Source: an uncultured Flavobacterium sp.
Lineage (GTDB): Bacteria; Bacteroidota; Bacteroidia; Flavobacteriales; Flavobacteriaceae
Reading direction: 5' to 3'
Length of the DNA: 64,000 bases
Assembly (NCBI GenBank): GCA_943912855.1
Contig: CALTVC010000009.1
Location: 62,001-126,000, forward strand
The notes beneath the pieces are model-generated. The model did no database searches and had not been told where the DNA came from. It was given only the letters and a program-made list of their open reading frames with translations. This document shows positions 41,219-48,389 of this stretch, in pieces. How positions within the stretch are numbered: the first letter of the stretch is position 1; the number at the start of each line of letters is the position of its first letter. The position numbers and the translations under genes were made by a program.

Positions 41219-43356
41219 AAAATATATTTTTGTTCTTATTATTGTGGTGCACGGTAGCATTTTCTCAAACACCTCAATTTATGAGCCACCGGGGAACTGC
41301 ATATAATTCCAGTGGAAATATTTTGGCTAATGCCGATATTGACATTAAGATTAAGATTAAAGAAATGGACTATAGTGGAAACACTACAGACGTATTTGAA
41401 GAAACACACAATAAGCATACTAATGCAACAGGAGGATATAATCTTACCATTGGTGGCGGTACTCCTGTAACAGGTAGTATAAGTTCTGTAAAATGGGATA
41501 AGTACTTTAAGTTTTTAGAAATTAGTATCGCTTTAAGTGGAAGTGGAAGTTATGTGGTTGGTGAAAATCAATTGCTTACAGTTCCTTACGCCTTTTATGC
41601 CGAATCTACCAGTATAAGTAAAGCTGTGAAAGTAGTGAATACTGTTAATGACTTAAGAACACTCGTTGCTGATGAAAATGATAAAGTGTATGTAAAGTGC
41701 CATAGCTATTCTTGGGACGGCGGCGGCGGCTTTTTTACCTGTGTAAATAAGAGTATTCTTAAAGATGAAAATGGACAAACAAGAAAAGATGATAATGGTA
41801 TTATTATAGGTAATGATGAAAAGTTAAATAATAACCGCTGGTTAAGAGACATCCAGGGAGAAATTAATATAAAGTTTTATGGAGAAGGCATAGAAGACAT
41901 TCCTGGTCTGGATTTACATAATGATGAAGGTAACAAAATACAAAGGGCTATTGATTATGCCTATTTTAATACTCGATACACCTATGCTACCTATGGTACT
42001 GTAGTATATTTTCCTGCTAAAACATATAACATTACTAAAACATTAATACTACGAAGTGGTGTATCTCTTAAGGGTGAAAGCTTAAAGACGACAGTATTCA
42101 ATGCAGTATATAAAGATGATAAGTATGCAACAAGCGAATCACAAGATGATGGATATATGATTGTTATGGACGAAGGCTCTGTGATAGGTTGTAATATTTC
42201 AGATATAACTTTTAGTGGAAATATTGTTCCTGGCCCTGATTGGAGCAGTGCACCAGGAGGTAAAACCAAAGGTTGTATGTATTTTGAAGGTAATAAGGGG
42301 AAAGGTAAAGATTCCGGAATATGGTATTGTACATTTAAAAATCTTGCAATCAAGTACTTTAATGGTGCTGGGATGCAATTTATTGGGGGGGCTAAAGAAT
42401 ATGATTCTCCACATCAATGTAATATTATTGAAAATGTTACAGTTACAAGGCAGAAAGATAATGTACATTCATTGGCATTAGTGGGGCAGATAGGCCAGTT
42501 TACACTTATTAATTCGTCATTTACAGGACACTTTTGGGGCGGTGACACTATAAAGCATGCAGTTAAAGGAATCAATTGCTATTTAGGTAATCAAAAAAGT
42601 GGGAATGCGGGTTTAGCACCTAATGTAGCTACTTTTCTAAATTGTACTTTTCAGGATTCAGAATATGGAGTATATGTAAAATGGTCTGATGGTGTAACGT
42701 TTGATAACTGTTGGTTTGAGAATCTAGATATTTCATTTTCGATTGAAGATTATGACGGGAAACCTTCAAAAGTTAATATCTTGAATTCAGGTTTTGCAAA
42801 CGCAGCCAGCTTTGGAAGTTATGTTGTCGATGGAGAGCATGGTAGCGATGGTGGTGATTCCGGAGCTTGTATCATATCTAAAGGCTCATACATTAATGTA
42901 CACAATAATCATATTACAGTTAGTGATCTTGGTGCCTCTAATGCCCATAAACCTTTTATTTTAGCCTTAGAAGGTAACCGTGGTGTAAAGGCCACAGGCA
43001 ATACTTTTGGTGATTATCGCCTTGCTAATACAGCAGGATTAACTCAAAATATTTCAACGACTTCTAGTGGTGGTATATTGGAAGTGTATAATAATAGTAC
43101 ACTTCTGCTAAACTTTCCTGCTAGTCAAGTTACCAATGTAATTAGCATTAAGTCAGATTGTATGCCTGGTGAAACTATTGTTTTTAAAATTAAATCGGGA
43201 AGTGGTACAGTGAAATTCAATAATTTTAATTCAGGTGGTAACCTGTGGTTAGGGAACGCTGCTACTTTAAATGCCACACAGGGGCAAACGCTTGAGTTTA
43301 TAAAAACCGATTCAACATTAGAGGGTATTATTTATCAGCTAAAATCAGTATACTAA
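41215..43356 (+). CDS. Tailspike-like right-handed beta-helix protein
   Basis: A 713-residue secreted protein. Signal peptide (LLLWCTVAFSQ). Residues about 19-140 form the Bacteroidota beta-sandwich module that opens QTPQFMSHRGTAYNSSGN and closes LLTVPYAFYAES. Residues about 145-230 include the GGGGFFTCV and NRWLRD segments common in phage tailspike neck regions. From about 240 a pectate-lyase-3-like beta helix runs to 600 (NKIQRAIDYAYFN, VVYFPAKTYNITKTLILRSG, FLNCTFQDSEYGVYVK). A C-terminal beta domain ends KSVY; there is no T9SS sorting domain. AT-rich codon use differs from pyrD and guaB, hinting at transfer. Enzyme activity on a polysaccharide is possible but unproven. Confidence 0.82.
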   Translation: MKNIFLFLLLWCTVAFSQTPQFMSHRGTAYNSSGNILANADIDIKIKIKEMDYSGNTTDVFEETHNKHTNATGGYNLTIGGGTPVTGSISSVKWDKYFKFLEISIALSGSGSYVVGENQLLTVPYAFYAESTSISKAVKVVNTVNDLRTLVADENDKVYVKCHSYSWDGGGGFFTCVNKSILKDENGQTRKDDNGIIIGNDEKLNNNRWLRDIQGEINIKFYGEGIEDIPGLDLHNDEGNKIQRAIDYAYFNTRYTYATYGTVVYFPAKTYNITKTLILRSGVSLKGESLKTTVFNAVYKDDKYATSESQDDGYMIVMDEGSVIGCNISDITFSGNIVPGPDWSSAPGGKTKGCMYFEGNKGKGKDSGIWYCTFKNLAIKYFNGAGMQFIGGAKEYDSPHQCNIIENVTVTRQKDNVHSLALVGQIGQFTLINSSFTGHFWGGDTIKHAVKGINCYLGNQKSGNAGLAPNVATFLNCTFQDSEYGVYVKWSDGVTFDNCWFENLDISFSIEDYDGKPSKVNILNSGFANAASFGSYVVDGEHGSDGGDSGACIISKGSYINVHNNHITVSDLGASNAHKPFILALEGNRGVKATGNTFGDYRLANTAGLTQNISTTSSGGILEVYNNSTLLLNFPASQVTNVISIKSDCMPGETIVFKIKSGSGTVKFNNFNSGGNLWLGNAATLNATQGQTLEFIKTDSTLEGIIYQLKSVY

Positions 43357-43373
43357 ATATATTCTGGCCCGCT

Positions 43374-43402
43374 GAAAGGCGGGTCAGTTTTATCATGGTA
43401 TG
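43374..43402 (+). terminator. Rho-independent terminator
   Basis: Stem ctggcccgc (43374-43382) with gcgggtcag (43389-43397, one G-U pair), followed by TTTTAT. Confidence 0.78.
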
Positions 43403-43465
43403 AAATTATACTACTTATAACAAAAATCTATCGTCTGCTGATTTTTTTATTCCTTAAAAAAGTGT

Positions 43466-43496
43466 TATATTTGCACGCAATTTAACTACAAATTGC
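43466..43496 (+). promoter_or_regulatory. guaB -7 element and leader hairpin
   Basis: TATATTTG at 43466-43473 fits the -7 consensus. The short leader then holds a 7-bp hairpin, gcaattt (43477-43483) with aaattgc (43490-43496), ending 3 nt before the ATG. No well-spaced TTG. Confidence 0.55.
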
Positions 43497-43499
43497 ACC

Positions 43500-44972
43500 A
43501 TGAAAGCACACAACACTAAGATCATGGGAGAAGGGTTAACGTATGATGACGTTTTACTCGTTCCTAACTACTCTGAAGTTTTACCGCGCGAAGTAAGCAT
43601 ACAGTCAAAATTCAGCCGAAACATTGTACTTAATACCCCTGTGGTATCTGCTGCTATGGATACCGTTACCGAAAGCGATATGGCTATTGCCATGGCACGT
43701 GAAGGTGGTATAGGTGTACTACACAAAAATATGACCATAGAACAGCAGGCTGCCCACGTTCGTAAAGTAAAAAGGGCGGAAAGCGGTCTTATCATAGACC
43801 CGGTTACGCTTGCACTTACCGCTACGGTTAAGGATGCTAAAGCTGCCATGCGTGAGTACGGCATAGGCGGTATTCCTGTGGTAGATGATAACGGTAGCCT
43901 TAAAGGTATTGTTACCAATCGCGACCTTCGTTTCGAGAAAAACTTTGCGCGACCTATAACAGAGGTAATGACTTCTGAAAACCTTGTTACTGCACCAGAG
44001 GGTACTACCCTTGATGTAGCCGAGGAAATCCTTCAAAACCATAAAATTGAGAAACTTCCGGTTGTAAATGCCGACAACAAACTTGTTGGTCTTATTACCT
44101 TTAGGGATATTACCCAGGTAAGCAAAAAGCCGGTTGCCAATAAAGATAAATTCGGACGCCTTCGTGTGGCTGCCGCCCTTGGTGTTACTGCCGATGCCGT
44201 AACCCGTGCTGAAGCGCTTGTAGCTGCCGGTGTAGACGCGGTAGTTATAGACACTGCTCACGGACATACAAAAGGTGTGGTAAAAGTACTTCAGGAGGTT
44301 AAAGCCAAGTTCCCTGAGCTGGATGTAGTGGTGGGTAACATTGCTACTGCCGAAGCTGCACAATATCTTGTAGCTGCCGGAGCCGATGCTGTTAAAGTAG
44401 GTATTGGCCCTGGTTCTATCTGTACTACACGTGTTGTAGCAGGTGTAGGCTTTCCTCAGTTTAGCGCGGTGCTTGAAGTAGCTGCTGCCATAAAAGGTAG
44501 TGGCGTTCCGGTTATTGCCGACGGTGGTATCCGTTATACAGGTGATATCCCTAAAGCACTTGCTGCCGGAGCCGACTGTGTAATGCTGGGTTCACTGCTT
44601 GCAGGTACTAAAGAATCACCGGGTGAGACTATCATCTTTGAAGGACGTAAATTTAAATCGTACCGTGGTATGGGTTCTGTAGAGGCCATGCAGGAAGGTA
44701 GTAAAGACCGTTACTTCCAGGATGTGGAAGACGATATTAAAAAACTGGTTCCGGAAGGTATCGTAGGTCGTGTACCATATAAAGGCGAGTTATTTGAAAG
44801 CATGCTTCAGTTTGTAGGCGGACTTCGTGCAGGTATGGGCTACTGTGGCGCAGGTGATATTAAAACCCTACAGGAAACATCTCGTTTCGTACGTCTTACC
44901 TCTAGCGGTATTGCCGAGAGCCACCCACATAACGTAACCATTACTAAAGAAGCTCCTAATTATTCAAGGTAA
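43500..44972 (+). CDS. guaB: Inosine-5'-monophosphate dehydrogenase
   Basis: A 490-residue enzyme, the first committed step to GMP. Two CBS domains lie at about 90-205 inside the barrel (VKDAKAAMREYGIGGIPVV, ILQNHKIEKLPVVNADNKL). Catalytic Cys in GIGPGSICTTRVVAGVG, IMP-binding GGIRYTGDIPKALAAGAD, the flap YRGMGSVEAMQEGSKDRYF and the C-terminal GAGDIKTL. Full length. A very strong terminator with a GAAA tetraloop follows. Confidence 0.97.
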   Translation: MKAHNTKIMGEGLTYDDVLLVPNYSEVLPREVSIQSKFSRNIVLNTPVVSAAMDTVTESDMAIAMAREGGIGVLHKNMTIEQQAAHVRKVKRAESGLIIDPVTLALTATVKDAKAAMREYGIGGIPVVDDNGSLKGIVTNRDLRFEKNFARPITEVMTSENLVTAPEGTTLDVAEEILQNHKIEKLPVVNADNKLVGLITFRDITQVSKKPVANKDKFGRLRVAAALGVTADAVTRAEALVAAGVDAVVIDTAHGHTKGVVKVLQEVKAKFPELDVVVGNIATAEAAQYLVAAGADAVKVGIGPGSICTTRVVAGVGFPQFSAVLEVAAAIKGSGVPVIADGGIRYTGDIPKALAAGADCVMLGSLLAGTKESPGETIIFEGRKFKSYRGMGSVEAMQEGSKDRYFQDVEDDIKKLVPEGIVGRVPYKGELFESMLQFVGGLRAGMGYCGAGDIKTLQETSRFVRLTSSGIAESHPHNVTITKEAPNYSR

Positions 44973-44990
44973 TTCTAAGATATGTATACT

Positions 44991-45020
44991 AAAAACGCCC
45001 ACTGAAAAGTGGGCGTTTTT
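44991..45020. terminator. Bidirectional terminator, 13-bp stem with GAAA loop
   Basis: aaaaacgcccact (44991-45003) pairs perfectly with agtgggcgttttt (45008-45020) around gaaa. It serves guaB and, on the minus strand, the convergent acyltransferase operon. Confidence 0.92.
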
Positions 45021-45037
45021 AGTATTGTAAAAGCACG

Positions 45038-45064
45038 AAGTAACTAAGATTCTATGCGACTCAG
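45038..45064. repeat. Partial copy of the CTCAG/AAGTAACTAAG word repeat reaching into a coding end
   Basis: aagtaactaag (45038-45048) and gcgactcag (45056-45064) both occur exactly in the element at 39723-39815. The segment contains the stop codon (45044-45046) and last codons of the minus-strand acyltransferase-like gene. Confidence 0.55.
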
Positions 45065-46177
45065 TGGCTTCATATACGTGCAGCGTCTTTTATGGATAAC
45101 CGAATCAAAACTCTTAAACAGGTTATGTACGGCATTATTTTCATCTAGCTCTGGCGTGCGGATACAGCGCTTAACACCAAGTTTTGAAATGGCTTTATAG
45201 TTTTCAGAAAACAGTATGGCGTGTATGCCTTTGTTCTGGTACTCAGGTAAAATCCCGATGAGGTAAAACGCCACGGCTTCCATCTTGTTTTTTGCTTTAA
45301 GCAAATGGTACCACCCAAATGGTAATAATGAACCGTTAGCCTTTTTCAGAGCCGGTGCAAAATCAGGCATCATGATACTAAAGGCAACCATTTTACCTTT
45401 CTCATTCAGTACAAATTTTATAAGTCCGGGATTTATCAGCCCTATGTATTTGTTTTTAAAGTATGCCTTTTGTTTTTCAGTTACCGCTACAAACGATGCC
45501 AGTTTGGCATAAGCAGCGTTAAAAACGTCAAACATCTCATCTACATACGGCATAATGTCTTTAGATGATGTAAAGCTCAGCGCACGTACGCTGTAACGTT
45601 TCTGTACCATTTCGCTACCGCGTTGCAGGGTAGGGCCATCTATGTTTTCTATCGGGAAGTAGCCTTCTATGTATTCTTTTTCCTTTACAAAGCCAAGTTG
45701 TAGCAGGTGGTCTATGTAGTACGGATGGTTATACCAGCTTATGGCTGTGCCTATCTGGTCGTAACCTAAGGTAAGAAACCCCGCTTTGTCCAGGTTGCTA
45801 AAACCCAGTGGACCTTCCATGTGTTCCAGGTCGTTTTCTCTGCCTATTTCGGCAACTTTATTCAGGAGGGCTTTGGTAACCTCAATCTCGTCTATCATAT
45901 CCAGCCACCCGAAACGCATTTTGCTTTTCCCTTGTTCTTTAACTTCCTGCCAGTTTATTATGGCTGCTATTTTTCCTACAGCTGTACCATTTTTATACGC
46001 CATAAAAAAACGGGCTTCGGCAGTATCAAAAGCAGGATTTTTGGTTTTATCAAAGGTTTCCAGCTCATCACTTACCAACGGCGGAATCCAGTACGGATTG
46101 TCTTTGTATAATGTAAATGAAAACTTTATGAACTCTTTAAGCTCACTTTTTGTAATAACTTCTTTTATGCTAATCAT
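45044..46177 (-). CDS. GNAT-like acyltransferase family protein
   Basis: A 377-residue protein. Residues about 15-150 and 270-360 look like two GNAT-type halves; the acetyl-CoA loop is seen as VAFYLIGILPEYQNKGIHAI, and the N-terminal half carries GPLGFSNLDKAGFLTLGYD. Proteins of this layout are common in Bacteroidota and are often unnamed. Substrate unknown. The last residues (LSRIES) are encoded inside a repeat shared with 39723-39815. The outer-membrane protein gene upstream is separated by a single base, so the two are one operon. Confidence 0.78.
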   Translation of the reverse strand: MISIKEVITKSELKEFIKFSFTLYKDNPYWIPPLVSDELETFDKTKNPAFDTAEARFFMAYKNGTAVGKIAAIINWQEVKEQGKSKMRFGWLDMIDEIEVTKALLNKVAEIGRENDLEHMEGPLGFSNLDKAGFLTLGYDQIGTAISWYNHPYYIDHLLQLGFVKEKEYIEGYFPIENIDGPTLQRGSEMVQKRYSVRALSFTSSKDIMPYVDEMFDVFNAAYAKLASFVAVTEKQKAYFKNKYIGLINPGLIKFVLNEKGKMVAFSIMMPDFAPALKKANGSLLPFGWYHLLKAKNKMEAVAFYLIGILPEYQNKGIHAILFSENYKAISKLGVKRCIRTPELDENNAVHNLFKSFDSVIHKRRCTYMKPLSRIES

Positions 46178-46178
46178 G

Positions 46179-47201
46179 TTATCGTCCTCCTGAAGGATCT
46201 GTAGCAGGGTCTCCCGCCGGTTCTATTGGTGATTCCTGAAGTGCTTTTCTGCGGGCTTCACGATCTTTTTTACGTTTGTCCTTCTCTTTTTGCTCTTTTT
46301 CTTTCTGTTTGTTCATCTCGTCCTCACGGTCACCTTTACCCGGCATAAGTATGTCTTTATAGTCGGCATTAAAACGCCATGAAACGCCAACACCAGCATA
46401 AGCTATGGTTGGTGTATTTTTAAAATTTGCAGAGATAGAAGCGTCAAACTGAAGGTTTTCCCAAGAGAGGTAAGCGGCTCCCGTGCGTACAATGGCATCG
46501 GCATAGTAATCGCTTTTAAGTGCCTGGTATTCTAAAAATCCCGACCAGTGTTTGTTAAATCCTCGGGTTACCGTTGTAATCCATCCGGTAGTTGGGTATG
46601 GCGTATTCGCCTTGTCTATCAGGAAGTTGTTTACCCAAACCCATGAATTGAAATGGTGTTGCAGTATAACCATTCCTTTAAAACTGGTTTTGTCTTCCGG
46701 GAATGAGAACTGGGTTGAGTTAAAAACATTAAGCCCGGCATATACGCCCACGGCAGGTATTAATGTACGCCATTTAAAACGTCGGTTAGCCCACCAGCTT
46801 TTAATGTCCTGTTTTGGCCTGTAGTTTTTATCAGGGTCATATACCATGTATTTAGCACCTACATTAAAGCGGGTAATCCCGGTTCTAAACTCATCGTATA
46901 TGGTATGTTCATAATAATCGGCGCGGTACTGCATGTCTACCACAAATTCCAGTTGCTCTACAAAGGCGCCATATCTAAGCGTAAGGTCGGCAAAACCGCC
47001 TTTAGCTTCCTTACGCATTAGTTCGTGTTTTTCGTAAATGCCGTTCAGGCCGGCCTCTACCTGGAAAATAGTCTTACCTACTGCAAAGGCACCCATAGAC
47101 TGCCCCGGGCGGTTAGAATTTATTTCCTCAGTATACTGCGCATTCATGGTAGTGCAAAATGCCAAAAAGGCAGAAAGGCACATAAAGTTTTTAAGCTTCA
47201 T
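46179..47201 (-). CDS. Outer-membrane transporter-like protein with charged C-terminal tail
   Basis: A 340-residue protein with a signal peptide (AFCTTMNAQ). The mature part opens INSNRPGQSMGAFAVGKTIFQVEAG, in parts typical of the meta-pathway/phenol-degradation outer-membrane family, followed by barrel-like strands to GVGVSWRFNADYKD. Unusually, some 50 residues follow the last strand: a Lys/Glu-rich helix (NKQKEKEQKEKDKRKKDR) and a Pro/Asp/Gly end, which would lie in the periplasm. Plus-strand CAAAAGTA at 47242-47249 is a candidate minus-strand -7 box. Co-transcribed with the GNAT-like gene. Confidence 0.8.
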   Translation of the reverse strand: MKLKNFMCLSAFLAFCTTMNAQYTEEINSNRPGQSMGAFAVGKTIFQVEAGLNGIYEKHELMRKEAKGGFADLTLRYGAFVEQLEFVVDMQYRADYYEHTIYDEFRTGITRFNVGAKYMVYDPDKNYRPKQDIKSWWANRRFKWRTLIPAVGVYAGLNVFNSTQFSFPEDKTSFKGMVILQHHFNSWVWVNNFLIDKANTPYPTTGWITTVTRGFNKHWSGFLEYQALKSDYYADAIVRTGAAYLSWENLQFDASISANFKNTPTIAYAGVGVSWRFNADYKDILMPGKGDREDEMNKQKEKEQKEKDKRKKDREARRKALQESPIEPAGDPATDPSGGR

Positions 47202-47327
47202 TAGTTTGGCCTGTTTATTGTTCGTTCAAACTTAGGTTTTTCAAAAGTATAACAATTATTATTATTTTAAGAAGTACGATTTACTTTTAAGCGGGTCAAT
47301 ACGTACTTTTACAAAAATTTTAGCATT

Positions 47328-47612
47328 ATGGAAACAGCATCGGTACCGGGTTTGGTTAAAGCCATTTTTACCATCATAGTCATATATTACATAGCAAAGT
47401 TTTTAATGAAGCTTTTTTTGCCCGTAATGGCACAACAAGTGGTAAGGAAAGCGCAGGAAAATATGGAAAACCAGCGCAGGTTTTATGAAGAACAACAAAG
47501 GAGCCAAAGCTATAACCAGCAACAACATAACAACAATAATAGCCAGCAACAACAAAAGCCTAAAGACAAGCCTGTAGTAGGAGAGTACATAGATTTTGAG
47601 GAACTGGACTAA
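47328..47612 (+). CDS. DUF4834 family small membrane protein
   Basis: A 94-residue protein with one membrane helix at about 9-35, then a helical, Gln/Asn-rich section (two Q/N runs near 55-75) and the conserved end KPVVGEYIDFEELD. This layout (helix, polar linker, GEYIDFEE) fits DUF4834, a Bacteroidota family. Function unknown. Single-gene unit with its own terminator. Confidence 0.82.
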   Translation: METASVPGLVKAIFTIIVIYYIAKFLMKLFLPVMAQQVVRKAQENMENQRRFYEEQQRSQSYNQQQHNNNNSQQQQKPKDKPVVGEYIDFEELD

Positions 47613-47623
47613 AAGCATTAATG

Positions 47624-47655
47624 AATCCCGGTAGTTTACTGCCGGGATTTTTAGT
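47624..47655 (+). terminator. Rho-independent terminator
   Basis: Stem aatcccggtag (47624-47634) with ctgccgggatt (47639-47649, one G-U pair) followed by T. Confidence 0.8.
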
Positions 47656-47721
47656 TTTATTAATTAAGATTAAGATTTCGGATGGAGAAATTTCCGTAAT
47701 TTTATCTCAAAATTTTTCAAG

Positions 47722-48306
47722 ATGAAAAAAATACTTTTTGCAGCCTGCGGACTGCTTATGTTTGCGGCTGCTCCTGCACAGGCTCAGGCAAAAAAATCTC
47801 CTAAAAAATCACACAAAACCATGGAAACTTCAACAATATACCAGTTTAAGGTAACTGACCTTACCGGAAATGAATTTGACTTTGCCAAGCTAAAAGGTAA
47901 AAAGGTTATTGTGGTTAATACGGCCTCTAAATGTGGTCTTACTCCACAGTACAAAGAGCTTGAGGCATTGTACGAAAAATATAAGGATAAAGGACTTGTT
48001 ATAGTAGGTTTTCCTGCTAATAACTTTGCCGGACAGGAACCAGGTACGAATGCCGAGATTGCAACCTTCTGCCAGCAGAACTATGGCGTAAGCTTCCCTA
48101 TGATGGGCAAGATTTCTGTAAAAGGCGATGATAAGGCTCCAATCTATAAATTTCTTACCGAAAAAAGCAAAAACGGACTTCAGGACAGCGAAGTGGAATG
48201 GAATTTCCAGAAGTACCTGATAAACGAAAAAGGTCAGCTTGAAAAAGTGGTGAGCCCTAAAACCCTGCCGTCTGACGCAGAGATTGTAAACTGGATTAAC
48301 TCTTAA
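47722..48306 (+). CDS. Exported glutathione peroxidase family protein
   Basis: A 194-residue thioredoxin-fold peroxidase. Residues 1-22 are a signal peptide (LLMFAAAPAQAQA), which is not usual for the cytoplasmic BtuE-type enzymes, followed by a Lys/Ser-rich linker. The family motifs are complete: VNTASKCGLTPQY with the peroxidatic Cys (about residue 71), VIVGFPANNFAGQEPG with the resolving-region Gln, and VEWNFQKYLIN with the Trp/Asn. It should detoxify peroxides in the periplasm, probably with a thioredoxin-like donor. A second ATG at 47821 (METSTIYQFK) could give a cytoplasmic form. Confidence 0.93.
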   Translation: MKKILFAACGLLMFAAAPAQAQAKKSPKKSHKTMETSTIYQFKVTDLTGNEFDFAKLKGKKVIVVNTASKCGLTPQYKELEALYEKYKDKGLVIVGFPANNFAGQEPGTNAEIATFCQQNYGVSFPMMGKISVKGDDKAPIYKFLTEKSKNGLQDSEVEWNFQKYLINEKGQLEKVVSPKTLPSDAEIVNWINS

Positions 48307-48319
48307 AGAGGGTTTAAAT

Positions 48320-48384
48320 GTTTATGGTTTGTGGTTTTTTGTTCTGAACCCTGAACCCTGAACCATAAACCACAAACTATAAAC
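48320..48384. repeat. Intergenic word repeat (TGAACCC x3 inside ATAAACCACAAAC inverted repeat)
   Basis: Left arm gtttatggtttgtggttttt... (48320-48341) and right arm ccataaaccacaaactataa... (48363-48384) are complementary at about 19 of 22 positions. The loop holds three 7-nt tandem units: tgaaccc (48345), tgaaccc (48352), tgaacca (48359). It fills nearly the whole gap between the peroxidase stop and the menD start. Confidence 0.8.
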
Positions 48385-48389
48385 TTAAA

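Noticed and set aside
41215..43356. Beta-helix tailspike-like protein as part of a prophage.
   Set aside because: It has an export signal and the Bacteroidota surface-protein module, sits next to a T9SS protein, and has no capsid, tail or lysis neighbours.
43477..43496. Shared regulatory motif between guaB and recN leaders (both contain aaat(t)tgcac).
   Set aside because: The match is short and AT-rich and the spacing differs; chance cannot be excluded.
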